Part shown: positions 1 through 7,215 of the stretch, one piece after another | How the letters are laid out: each line of letters starts with the position of its first letter | Position numbering within the stretch: the stretch's first letter is position 1 | NCBI GenBank assembly: GCA_947456995.1 | Contig: CANGVB010000106.1 | Location: 1-8,981, forward strand | Direction of reading: 5' to 3' | Source of the DNA: Bryobacteraceae bacterium | Lineage (GTDB): Bacteria; Acidobacteriota; Terriglobia; Bryobacterales; Bryobacteraceae | DNA length: 8,981 nucleotides | The notes under the pieces: generated by a model | The model's database searches: none | Told to the model about the DNA's origin: nothing | What the model saw: the letters and a program-made list of their open reading frames with translations, nothing else | Translations under genes and position numbers: made by a program

Positions 1-1006
1 CTCTTCAGAGGCACTGCTTGGAATTCTAAGCGATATCCTGGATTTCTCAAAAATTGAGGCTGGCCAGTTGAAAGCAGAATCGACGATCGTACCGATCCGG
101 GAGTTGCTGCATGAAGTGGCCAATCTATTTCGCCCTACAACTGCAGGTAAGGGCCTGGATCTGAAGATTGAGATTGCACCACTCGTGCCTTCGCACATCC
201 GTGCCGACGGGCTGCGAATTCGTCAGATCATTCTTAATCTTTTGGGGAACGCTATCAAATTCACGCCAAAGGGCGGAGTTGAGTTTAGGGTGGAATTTGA
301 ACCGATCGATAGCGAAGTACAAACTCTCCGGATCTCGGTAAGCGACACCGGGATCGGGATTGGCCGCGAGGGTCTGGAGCGGCTGTTTCAACCCTTCACG
401 CAAGCTGAAGATTCCACCACACGCCGCTTCGGGGGCACCGGCTTAGGGCTTGCTATTTCAAAGCGTCTGGTGGAGTTATTGGGGGGGCATATCCATGTGG
501 AATCGGAGTTGGGTAAAGGTTCCAAGTTCTGGTTCGCGCTGCCGGTTTCCACTGTTGAAGCTCCAACACCGAGTAGCGAATCGGGCGTTGCGAATCGGCA
601 GCAAAGGAACGTCCACGTTCTGTTGGTAGAAGACAATGAAGTCAATCAACTGGTAGCAACGCTCATGCTGGACAGCATTGGCTGCACGTGGACTTGCGCC
701 TCAGACGGCGCAAAAGCCATCGAACTGAATCAATCCACATGCTTCGACTTGATCCTGATGGATTGCAGCATGCCGGTGATGGATGGGTTTGAGGCGGCGC
801 GGCATATTCGGTCTAAGTCGACGCATCAACCGCCGATTGTGGCCCTCACAGCTAACGTTTCGGCTGATGATATCGCCAAGTGCCTTGCCGCAGGCATGAA
901 TGCGCATTTGGGGAAACCGATCCGGATCCATGAACTGGAAAAGGTAATTTCGGACTGTGTTTCAAGTCCTGGGGGTAATACCAAAGAGGCGGCGCTAGCT
1001 GACTAG
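1..1006 (+). CDS. Hybrid sensor histidine kinase, C-terminal part (5' end outside the window)
   Basis: The reading frame is open from base 2 and ends at TAG 1004-1006, so only the last ~334 residues are present. The fragment opens at the end of the HisKA dimerisation helix ([11 protein letters not shown], about bases 32-64). By alignment with the kinase at 1482-4283, the phospho-accepting His lies about 35 codons before the window. A HATPase domain follows, with N box [11 protein letters not shown] (230-262), G1 box DTGIG (344-358), F box LFQPFTQ (383-403) and G2 box GGTGLGL (431-451). After a short linker comes a receiver domain with VEDN (626-637), phospho-acceptor Asp in LILMD (761-763), conserved Thr in ALTA (848-850) and Lys in GKP (914-916). 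All catalytic motifs in view are intact. The protein stops soon after the receiver, with no HPt domain. It should autophosphorylate and pass phosphate to its own receiver, then to an unseen HPt or regulator. The sensor part is off-window, so its signal cannot be guessed. It converges with the DUF2200 gene, 13 bases between stops. Confidence 0.95.
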   Translation, partial: SSEALLGILSDILDFSKIEAGQLKAESTIVPIRELLHEVANLFRPTTAGKGLDLKIEIAPLVPSHIRADGLRIRQIILNLLGNAIKFTPKGGVEFRVEFEPIDSEVQTLRISVSDTGIGIGREGLERLFQPFTQAEDSTTRRFGGTGLGLAISKRLVELLGGHIHVESELGKGSKFWFALPVSTVEAPTPSSESGVANRQQRNVHVLLVEDNEVNQLVATLMLDSIGCTWTCASDGAKAIELNQSTCFDLILMDCSMPVMDGFEAARHIRSKSTHQPPIVALTANVSADDIAKCLAAGMNAHLGKPIRIHELEKVISDCVSSPGGNTKEAALAD

Positions 1007-1019
1007 GGAATTCTCCGGG

Positions 1020-1370
1020 TCAGGTGCGAAGGATTTTGTCCATTGCCCTGCCCTTGGCCAATTCATCAACGAGCTTGTCGAGGTAGCGGATCTGTTGCAT
1101 GAGCGGGTCTTCGATTTCTTCGACGCGGTAGCCGCAGATCACGCCGGTGATTTTGGAAACGTTCGGGTTCATTTGTGGGGCTTGGGCGAAGAAGGTTTCG
1201 AAATCGACCTTGTCATCGATTTGCTGCTGGAGGGATTTTTCATCGTAGCCGGTGAGCCAGTAGATGATGGTGTGCAACTCTTCTTTGGAACGGCCTTTCT
1301 TTTCGACCTTGGCGATGTAGAGCGGGTAGACGCGAGCGAAGGCCATTTTGAATGCTTTTGTGTTGTCCAT
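1020..1370 (-). CDS. DUF2200 family protein
   Basis: A 116-residue protein that I recognise as the DUF2200 family, whose function is unknown to me. Family-like segments are [17 protein letters not shown] (11-27), IYWLTGYD (36-43), [10 protein letters not shown] (60-69) and a long C-terminal stretch with GVICG (76-80), EEIEDPLMQ (84-92) and [14 protein letters not shown] (94-107). It is small, charged and soluble, with no signal peptide or membrane segment, so probably cytoplasmic. I chose the ATG at 1370 because DUF2200 homology begins there. The longer frame to 1430 adds 20 residues that do not look like the family. Upstream of this ATG is AGGA at about 11-14 bases, a weak ribosome binding site. 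The gene sits between two hybrid histidine kinases on the opposite strand, converging with the first and diverging from the second. Nothing shows that it works with them. Confidence 0.9.
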   Translation of the reverse strand: MDNTKAFKMAFARVYPLYIAKVEKKGRSKEELHTIIYWLTGYDEKSLQQQIDDKVDFETFFAQAPQMNPNVSKITGVICGYRVEEIEDPLMQQIRYLDKLVDELAKGRAMDKILRT

Positions 1371-1416
1371 TGACTTTTTGGTCCTGGTGGATGGGCGAGT
1401 GATTTGCTTCTGGAAC

Positions 1417-1437
1417 TGATATGATCGCATCGCGATC
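1417..1437 (+). promoter_or_regulatory. Possible extended -10 promoter with an overlapping dyad, upstream of the hybrid kinase gene
   Basis: In the 111-base divergent gap between the DUF2200 gene and the large kinase gene there is TGnTATGAT at 1417-1425, which matches an extended -10 element. No good -35 lies 16-18 bases upstream; TTGCTT at 1404-1409 is too close. Directly overlapping its 3' end is a perfect dyad, GATCGC-ATC-GCGATC (1423-1437), placed where a repressor could block transcription start. The implied leader to the ATG at 1482 is about 50 bases. This is pattern matching only: short GATC/CGCG-rich dyads arise easily in such DNA. Confidence 0.3.
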
Positions 1438-1481
1438 TGCTACGACGCACCTCCCTTCTCTCAATTCATACGATCAGGCCG

Positions 1482-4283
1482 ATGAGCATCCCAGGTGATC
1501 CTATCCCGGTGAGTAATTTATCAAAACTTGCAATCCTTGCGCGAGCGCCGGGGCCTGACCTACTGGAAGTAGCGGGCTTTGGTCTTGCCGTGATTGAGGT
1601 GAGCAGCGGGCTGCATCTGGATGCCAATCCCACCTATTGCCGGCTGACGGGCTGCGATCTTGCTGAATTGCGCCAAAAGACTCTTGCCGAGCTCATTTAT
1701 CCTGAGGATCGTCACGCGCTAGTTTCCGGGGTAGCGGAGCTTCGTGCTGGGCTTGGTGAGCGTTGGCTGCGCGTGGTGCAGGTGGAAGATCCTGGTGGAC
1801 AGCGGCAGGTTCTGATTGAAGATATTACGAGCCGCAAGTTGGGGGATCTCAAATGGGCTTCCAAGCGCGAGCGGTTCAACCTGGCCATGCGCGCTACTCA
1901 CCAAGGCGTGTGGGATTGGGACCTGACACGCGGCACTGGCTACTTTTCAGAGCGGTACTACGAGTTGCTTGGCTACCAATTGGGGCAGTTGGCCCCGACA
2001 TACGAAGCCTGGGTGGAGTTGATCCATCCTGAGGATCGCGACCGGATGATTGAGTGCATCGCGCAGCATCTGGTGCATCGTGCCCCCTACGACAGCGAGT
2101 GCCGGATGAGGCATGCAAACGGGGAATACAAATGGTTCCGGTGTCAGGGGCAAGCCCAGCGGGATGCTGAGGGTAAGCCGGTACGCATGAGCGGATCGAT
2201 CACCGACCTGACGGATCAAAAGGGGAGCGAGAGAGAGACCCGCGAAGCCCAGGTGCGGCACCTCTTCGCTATCGAGTTGAGCGGACAGGTGGCGTATGAG
2301 TTCGATATCGAGCAAGGAATCGCTACTGTGTACGGAGACGCAGACGGGGTGCTGGGCTATTCTGCTGCCGAACTGCGGCCTGGGCTTTCCTTCTGGCTGA
2401 CGCTGGTTCACCCGGAGGATCTCGAATTTCTTCAAAGCACTGTCGAGCGTCTGATCCACCAGGACCAGGCATTTTGCATTGTGTACCGCTTGCGGCTCAA
2501 GTCGGGAGAATATCGCTGGATCGAGGATGCCTGCCGTACTTTCTGGAATGAAGAGAAGACCAGCCGCCGCCTGATCGGGAGGCTGTCTGATGTGAGTGAG
2601 CGAGTGAAGATGGAACAGTCGCTTCGGGAATCCAACAGCGAACTGGAATCGCGCATCCGGGAACGAACTCTGGGACTGAGCATGGCCAACAGCGAGTTGC
2701 AGCAGGAAATTGCTCTCCGGAAGGGGGCAGAGGAGAGGCTGCACCGCAGCGAGGAGCGGCTGTTGTGGGGACTGAGTGGCTCTAAATATGGACTTTGGGA
2801 GTGCATTCTCGGAGCCAACCGGAGCCTTTATGTGGATGAAAACTATGCCCGGGTGCTGGGCTATTCTCACGATGAGATTTGCAGCCTGATCTCCAGTCAG
2901 CCCTCCAGACTGGTACACCCGGACGATTTGGAAGAAATGCGAGCCAGGGTTGCGGACAACCTCAATGGGAAATTGCCCTACTTTGAAATGCGGCACCGGC
3001 TACAAGCCAAAAGCGGATCCTGGACCTGGGTGCTTTCGCGGGGGCAAGTGGGCCCGCTGGGGGAGGGCATGGAGCAACGAATGGTAGGAACCATCTGCGA
3101 TATCTCCAGCCAGATAGACCTGGAGGAGCAGTTACGGTTGGCTGTCGAAGAAGCGCAGAAAGCCAATCTAGCTAAGAGCAGTTTCCTGGCTGCGATGAGC
3201 CATGAGATCCGTACACCGCTGAACGGCATTATTGGACTGGGAAACCTTCTGCTTGGCACGACGCTCGATTCGGAACAACACGATTATGCCGACAAGATCA
3301 CTTCCTGCGCCGATCATCTGCGGTTGATGCTGAACGACATTCTGGACTTCTCAAAGATCGAAGCGGGCAAGTTGGCAATGGAGAAGATCCCGTTTGCGGT
3401 GTCGCAAGTAATCGATGAGGCGGTGCGACTGGTGGCCCCGCAGGCGAAGAGTAAAGGGTTGAAGTTGTCGTGCGATCTGAGCGGGCTGCCGGACCAGATG
3501 GTGTTGGGCGATCCCGGGCGGCTCCGGCAGATCCTGCTCAACCTGCTGAGCAATGCCGTCAAGTTTTGCGCAAAGGGCAGTGTGGGCGTTTCAGCGGAGG
3601 TGGTTGAAACGAGGCAGGATGGAATCACCGTTCGGATTGAGGTTACCGATTCCGGCATTGGGATTTCCAGGGAGCATTTGCGGGATTTGTTCCAATCGTT
3701 CAACCAGGCCGATGCCTCGACGACTCGCAAGTTCGGAGGGACGGGGCTGGGCCTGGTGATCTCCAAACAGTTGACGGAACTCCAGGGCGGGTCGATGGGA
3801 GTCGAGAGCGAGTTGGGTGCTGGTAGCAGGTTCTGGTTCACAATTCCCTATGAGTGTGTTGAGACTGGGGCAGTCAAAGACGTGCCTGCGGTGGCAGTTG
3901 GCAGTCTTGCCGGATTGCGCATCCTGGTGGCAGAGGACAACGCCGTGAATCAACTGGTGGCCAAAAAGCTACTTTCCAAGCGCGGAGCCATAGTGGATCT
4001 TGCGGGTAACGGAAGTGCAGCAGTAGGGCTGGCCGCCGAAAACAGCTACGATTTGATCCTGATGGATTGCCATATGCCGGAAATGGATGGGCTTGAAGCG
4101 ACCCGGGGGATCCGCGCCGCTGAGGGAGGCCTGCGGCACACTCCGGTTGTGGCACTTACAGCAGCGGCCACACTGAGTGAGCGCGAAGCCTGCTTTGAGG
4201 CAGGGATGGATGGGTATCTGAGCAAGCCGCTTGACGTTGAGCGGCTATTTGAGGTGGTTCGACGGCACGCGCTGCCGGGCTAA
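1482..4283 (+). CDS. Soluble multi-PAS hybrid sensor histidine kinase with C-terminal receiver
   Basis: 933 residues, complete. Four PAS-type sensor domains lie at about 27-120, 130-247, 258-375 and 428-545. Each carries a [IV]xP[ED]D motif (YPED 73-76, HPED 182-185, HPED 310-313, HPDD 479-482), and domains 2-4 have a GY loop before it. A charged, heptad-like linker at about 372-428 is probably a signalling coiled coil. The HisKA H box is MSHEIRTPLNG with His574. HATPase motifs are N box NLLSNAVKF (687-695), G1 DSGIG (723-727), F box LFQSFNQ (736-742) and G2 GGTGLGL (752-758). The receiver has AEDN (817-820), acceptor Asp862, Thr893 and Lys915. All catalytic residues are present. There is no signal peptide or membrane helix, so it should sense a cytoplasmic or membrane-permeant cue (redox, gas, light or small ligand, by analogy with PAS proteins). 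It ends right after the receiver without HPt or output domain. The ATG at 1482 precedes the first PAS fold, but its ribosome binding site is weak (CAGG at 1475-1478). Confidence 0.96.
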   Translation: MSIPGDPIPVSNLSKLAILARAPGPDLLEVAGFGLAVIEVSSGLHLDANPTYCRLTGCDLAELRQKTLAELIYPEDRHALVSGVAELRAGLGERWLRVVQVEDPGGQRQVLIEDITSRKLGDLKWASKRERFNLAMRATHQGVWDWDLTRGTGYFSERYYELLGYQLGQLAPTYEAWVELIHPEDRDRMIECIAQHLVHRAPYDSECRMRHANGEYKWFRCQGQAQRDAEGKPVRMSGSITDLTDQKGSERETREAQVRHLFAIELSGQVAYEFDIEQGIATVYGDADGVLGYSAAELRPGLSFWLTLVHPEDLEFLQSTVERLIHQDQAFCIVYRLRLKSGEYRWIEDACRTFWNEEKTSRRLIGRLSDVSERVKMEQSLRESNSELESRIRERTLGLSMANSELQQEIALRKGAEERLHRSEERLLWGLSGSKYGLWECILGANRSLYVDENYARVLGYSHDEICSLISSQPSRLVHPDDLEEMRARVADNLNGKLPYFEMRHRLQAKSGSWTWVLSRGQVGPLGEGMEQRMVGTICDISSQIDLEEQLRLAVEEAQKANLAKSSFLAAMSHEIRTPLNGIIGLGNLLLGTTLDSEQHDYADKITSCADHLRLMLNDILDFSKIEAGKLAMEKIPFAVSQVIDEAVRLVAPQAKSKGLKLSCDLSGLPDQMVLGDPGRLRQILLNLLSNAVKFCAKGSVGVSAEVVETRQDGITVRIEVTDSGIGISREHLRDLFQSFNQADASTTRKFGGTGLGLVISKQLTELQGGSMGVESELGAGSRFWFTIPYECVETGAVKDVPAVAVGSLAGLRILVAEDNAVNQLVAKKLLSKRGAIVDLAGNGSAAVGLAAENSYDLILMDCHMPEMDGLEATRGIRAAEGGLRHTPVVALTAAATLSEREACFEAGMDGYLSKPLDVERLFEVVRRHALPG

Positions 4284-4314
4284 ACTTTCTTGACAGCGGC
4301 CCCACAGAGCTTAG

Positions 4315-4800
4315 CTAGAAATGACGGTACATCACATAGGCGTCGACGTAGCCTAGCGTGGGATGCAGAAAGGCTCCGGGGAGACGTCCGACGATTTCGA
4401 ATTGGAAATGTTGCCAGAGCCGGACGGCCCTTTCGTTTGTACTGACGACGAAGTTGAATTGCATGGCACGGAAGCCGCAGCTGGTGGCGTGTTCGAGGGA
4501 GTGGGTACACATGGCGCTGGCTACGCCTTTGCCTGTGGCTGCGGGTGCTGTCATGTAGCCGCAGTTGGCGACGTGCGAAGCGGGGCCGAGCTGGTTTGGG
4601 CGGAAAAAGTAAGTGCCGAGGATCTGGGCGTCGAGTTCTGCTACGAAGACTTCATGAGTGCGTGCGAACCAATAAGCGATCGCATCGGGCCGGGACATGT
4701 CGCGAGGGAGCGCGTAGGTTTCGCCGGCTCGAATGACGGGTTCGAGGATGTCCCAGATGTCTTGCTCGTCGCCTGGCTGGGCTGATCGAATGGTGAGCAT
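4315..4800 (-). CDS. GNAT family N-acetyltransferase
   Basis: 161 residues, close to the usual GNAT length. It begins with the typical N-terminal strand and acidic helix (LTIRSAQPGDEQDIWDILE). The acetyl-CoA binding motif A is APAATGKGVASAM (85-97), of the form xxxGxGxA, followed by a helix ending in CGF (108-110). Motif B includes NERAVRLWQHFQF (122-134), the N-x-x-A-x-x-L-Y/W pattern that packs on the cofactor. The protein should transfer an acetyl group from acetyl-CoA to an amine; the substrate cannot be told from sequence. It is soluble and cytoplasmic. I start it at ATG 4800 because the GNAT fold begins there. The frame stays open to 5037, but the extra 79 residues are low-complexity and run through the inverted repeat and into the divergent hydrolase gene. 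No clear ribosome binding site precedes 4800. It converges with the large kinase gene (31 bases between stops) and diverges from the serine hydrolase gene. Confidence 0.92.
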   Translation of the reverse strand: MLTIRSAQPGDEQDIWDILEPVIRAGETYALPRDMSRPDAIAYWFARTHEVFVAELDAQILGTYFFRPNQLGPASHVANCGYMTAPAATGKGVASAMCTHSLEHATSCGFRAMQFNFVVSTNERAVRLWQHFQFEIVGRLPGAFLHPTLGYVDAYVMYRHF

Positions 4801-4832
4801 GAGGGAAGTATTGCAGAATCCCGGGGACGCAT

Positions 4833-4867
4833 TTAGTGGAATCGCAAGCGATTCCACTAACGTTTTT
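4833..4867 (+). terminator. Perfect 13-bp inverted repeat plus T run in a divergent promoter region (terminator-like)
   Basis: Arms TTAGTGGAATCGC (4833-4845) and GCGATTCCACTAA (4848-4860) are exact reverse complements separated by AA. As RNA this would fold into a stem of about 12 pairs closed by a CAAG loop. The bases after it on the plus strand are CGTTTTT (4861-4867), so read in that direction it has the form of an intrinsic terminator. On the minus strand no T run follows. It lies between the starts of the GNAT gene (4800) and the serine hydrolase gene (4940), not at a gene end. It could therefore be an attenuator in the hydrolase leader, an operator for a dimeric regulator, or a copy of a dispersed palindromic repeat. 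The inverted repeat is certain; the role is not. Confidence 0.6.
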
Positions 4868-4939
4868 AAGGCGTGGCCGTCAGGATCTCTATTGCACTTA
4901 TTAACGGAGGCTTTGCAGCTTCGCCTGCAAGTGAAAAAC

Positions 4940-6400
4940 ATGGCTGACCCTAGACAACTGACATCCCCATCGGCCTGGCTCGTTTTCATTGGCTTGTTGA
5001 GTTGCAGCCTTTGTTCTGGACAAACGAAAAACGACATCGAAAAACAACTCGATCTTCATTTCTCGAAGTACGATTCTTCGACCCCAGGTGTAGCGGTGGG
5101 CATTGTGCGGGATGGGAAAATTGCGCTTGTCAAGGGATATGGGACGGCGAGTCTCGAGCATCGAATTCCGGTTAGCTCCAACACGGTATTTCAAATCGGT
5201 TCGGTATCTAAGCAGTTCACGGCTTTTGCCATCTACCTTCTCGAGAAGCAGGGCAAGCTGACGCTAGAGGATGACATCCGCAAGCATGTCCCGGAAGTTC
5301 CAGATTTCGGCAAGACCATACGCATCCGCCACCTGCTGGCGCACAGCAGCGGGATTCGGGATCAGGCGGCTTTGCTAACGTTAGCAGGCTGGCGGATGGA
5401 CGAAGTGTTTACGACGAGCCAGGTTCTGAGGGTACTCAGCCTCCAGCGAGAACTGAACTTTGAACCAGGAAGCGCTTATCTGTATAGCAATTCGGGCTAC
5501 ACGCTGGCGGCAGAAATCGTCAGGCGAGTGAGCGGCCAGACTTTCGCGGAATTCACCAGACGGAATATCTTTGAGCCGCTTCAGATGAGCAGTACGCAGT
5601 TCAATGACGACCACGAGATGATCATCAGGAACCGGGCTGACTCTTATTACAAGGAGGACGGCAGATACAAGCGGATCAACTTAAACGACGCCGTCGCTGG
5701 ACCATCGAATCTCTACACGACGGCAGGGGACATGTTGAAGTGGGCGTTGAACTTTGAAGACCCTATCGTCGGTGATCGTGATCTGATCCGAAGGTTTAAC
5801 GAGCCGTCGATTCTGAACAACGGTGAGCGTGTTGTTTATTACTCCTTGCCAGGAGATGTTGGCTACTACGCAAAAGGGCAAATTCAGAAGATCTACAGGG
5901 GCCTCAATGTACTCAGCCACGGAGGACATGCAGGTGGCTTCCGCGGTACGTTTTGGCGCTTTCCCGGACAACGCTTTGCCATGGTGCTGCTCAGTAACGA
6001 TGAGCACTTTGCCCAATTGAACGACGCCGAAACCGTCGCGGATCTTTATCTGAATGGGCTTTTGAAGCCGAAGCAGAATCGAGGGGCCAGTGCCGCCGGG
6101 ACGAGCCGGACGATTCCCAAACCCAACACCTCACTGAAGGATTTCGAAGGCCGGTTTTATAACGAAGAAATCGAGACGGCGTACACGGCCAGAGTTGTGA
6201 ATGGACAACTGTTGCTGACTCACCTGCGGCACGGCGATATCCCACTGACTGACGCTGGCAAAGATCGCTTTACGGGCAGAATCGAGTTTCCGGCTCAGTT
6301 TGAGTTTGAGAGGGATGCAGCGGGTCAGGTAGTGGAGCTTCGGATCTCCAACTTTGGTGCCAAGAACGTAAAGTTCAAGCGATCGCCCAATGCTTCTTGA
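4940..6400 (+). CDS. Exported serine hydrolase, beta-lactamase class C / CubicO family
   Basis: 486 residues. A signal peptide is likely at residues 1-28: hydrophobic core AWLVFIGLL, then SCSLCSGQ. LLSC at 19-22 is only a poor lipobox, so I favour ordinary cleavage near CSGQ over a lipoprotein. The penicillin-binding-type catalytic set is complete: SxxK as Ser88-Val-Ser-Lys91, YxN as Tyr182-Ser-Asn184, and the third motif as HGGHAGG (327-333), the HxG form usual in CubicO-type esterases/peptidases rather than the KTG of most beta-lactamases. HLLAHSSGI (131-139) is also typical. Residues from about 398 to the end form a separate beta-rich, lipocalin-like C-terminal domain often seen in this family. 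It probably acts in the periplasm on an ester, amide or D-amino-acid peptide bond; the substrate is unknown, and true beta-lactamase activity is not implied. Start choice is uncertain: GGAGG at 4906-4910 is too far from ATG 4940, and GTG 4931 would add three residues. Confidence 0.93.
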   Translation: MADPRQLTSPSAWLVFIGLLSCSLCSGQTKNDIEKQLDLHFSKYDSSTPGVAVGIVRDGKIALVKGYGTASLEHRIPVSSNTVFQIGSVSKQFTAFAIYLLEKQGKLTLEDDIRKHVPEVPDFGKTIRIRHLLAHSSGIRDQAALLTLAGWRMDEVFTTSQVLRVLSLQRELNFEPGSAYLYSNSGYTLAAEIVRRVSGQTFAEFTRRNIFEPLQMSSTQFNDDHEMIIRNRADSYYKEDGRYKRINLNDAVAGPSNLYTTAGDMLKWALNFEDPIVGDRDLIRRFNEPSILNNGERVVYYSLPGDVGYYAKGQIQKIYRGLNVLSHGGHAGGFRGTFWRFPGQRFAMVLLSNDEHFAQLNDAETVADLYLNGLLKPKQNRGASAAGTSRTIPKPNTSLKDFEGRFYNEEIETAYTARVVNGQLLLTHLRHGDIPLTDAGKDRFTGRIEFPAQFEFERDAAGQVVELRISNFGAKNVKFKRSPNAS

Positions 6401-6424
6401 GCTTGGACCCAGTTGCATTGCGTA

Positions 6425-7117
6425 TCAGTGGGCGGAGAGGCTTCGGAAACTAGCAGCGGCCTGGACGAAGGCGTCGACCAAGGGTGAGTTTTTGTTCTGC
6501 AGTGCGAGGCGCTCTGGCTGAAAGAGAGTGCCGATGAAGAAGGGGTGGGTGTTAAGTTCCATGGCACGTACTTCTCTGTTGTTGCCTCTGGCCGCAACTC
6601 GCAAGCCGGCGGCTTCAAAGGCGCTTTCAAAAGCAGGGTTGAAGCCGAAATTGCAGTGGTAGCCGAAGTGGTTTTCGCCTTGGCCGTAGAGGGCTGCGAG
6701 GCGGGAGCCGGGGGTTGCCACGACGGGCTCTTCTACTTCTACAAGAGAGCAGGAAAGTCGTGAGATGACCAGGCAGTCTTCAGTTGTCGCTGTTTCGGCA
6801 TGGTCTGCGGTGGCGAGACCGAGTACGTTGCGAGCGAATTCAAGGACGGCATGCTGGAAGCCGCCGCAGGTGCCGAGGAAGGGGACTTTCGATTCTCGCG
6901 CCCAGCGGATTGCCTCAATGGCGGCAGCTTCGTTTTCGTAGGGGGATGCCGGAACGCACCAGACGCCGTGGTAGCCGTCGAGGGTGCCCAGTGTGGAGGT
7001 GTGTTTCCAGTCGAAGCTCAGGTTCTGCTGGCCGGCCAGTTGGAGCGCGAGTGGGATTGCCTGATGGGCGATGACGCTGGGATTGTAGTCTCCAACCAGG
7101 GCGATGCGGACTTGCAT
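6425..7117 (-). CDS. Stand-alone class I glutamine-amidotransferase-like protein related to the CTP synthase C-terminal domain
   Basis: 230 residues. It resembles the amidotransferase half of CTP synthase without the synthetase half: N-terminal RIALVGDYN (4-12), nucleophile elbow FLGTCGGFQH (80-89) with Cys84, and directly after it VLEFARNVLG (91-100), which closely matches CTP synthase. The final catalytic segment reads LFQPE (198-202), where CTP synthase has FHPE. The Glu is kept, but the catalytic His is Gln200, so glutaminase activity is doubtful. A YHCNFGFN segment (153-160) lies between. I recall databases naming this family 'CTP synthase C-terminal region-related (seleno)protein'; there is no in-frame TGA here, so this copy is a Cys form if that is right. 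The start is fixed: an in-frame stop (bases 7127-7129) lies three codons upstream of ATG 7117. There is no clear ribosome binding site. A 10-bp palindrome AGGTTAACCT (7124-7133) sits just upstream. It converges with the hydrolase gene (24 bases) and is 98 bases downstream of the antitoxin gene. Confidence 0.85.
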   Translation of the reverse strand: MQVRIALVGDYNPSVIAHQAIPLALQLAGQQNLSFDWKHTSTLGTLDGYHGVWCVPASPYENEAAAIEAIRWARESKVPFLGTCGGFQHAVLEFARNVLGLATADHAETATTEDCLVISRLSCSLVEVEEPVVATPGSRLAALYGQGENHFGYHCNFGFNPAFESAFEAAGLRVAARGNNREVRAMELNTHPFFIGTLFQPERLALQNKNSPLVDAFVQAAASFRSLSAH

Positions 7118-7215
7118 GGATTGAGGTTAACCTTGAATTGCCTTCTAGTGGGCTAGCTCGCCTACTTTGCCGTGGTCGCGATGGCTTGTGTGTTGCCGGG
7201 GCCGCTGAGTGGGGC

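Noticed and set aside
1947..2996. A 349-residue open frame on the minus strand inside the large kinase gene
   Set aside because: It lies wholly within well-supported PAS domains on the other strand, and its translation shows no recognisable domain. Long antisense frames are common opposite GC-rich genes.
4290..4318. Consensus-like -35 TTGACA at 4290-4295
   Set aside because: The hexamers 15-17 bases downstream (TTAGCT, TAGCTA, AGCTAG) match TATAAT poorly, and it would read into the antisense strand of the GNAT gene.
4363..4785. A 140-residue plus-strand frame opposite the GNAT gene
   Set aside because: The GNAT motifs on the minus strand are clear; this frame is a shadow rich in Gly, Val and Glu.
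4801..5037. N-terminal extension of the GNAT protein to base 5037
   Set aside because: The added 79 residues are unlike GNAT, pass through the inverted repeat and overlap the signal peptide region of the divergent hydrolase gene.
4940..6400. Reading the serine hydrolase as an antibiotic-resistance beta-lactamase
   Set aside because: The third motif is HGG rather than KTG, and the extra C-terminal beta-rich domain fits CubicO-type hydrolases; nothing supports a resistance role.
7118..7215. Possible small toxin gene or RNA between the antitoxin and amidotransferase-like genes
   Set aside because: The 98 bases contain no toxin-sized frame, no clear promoter and no strong hairpin; only a 10-bp palindrome AGGTTAACCT at 7124-7133.
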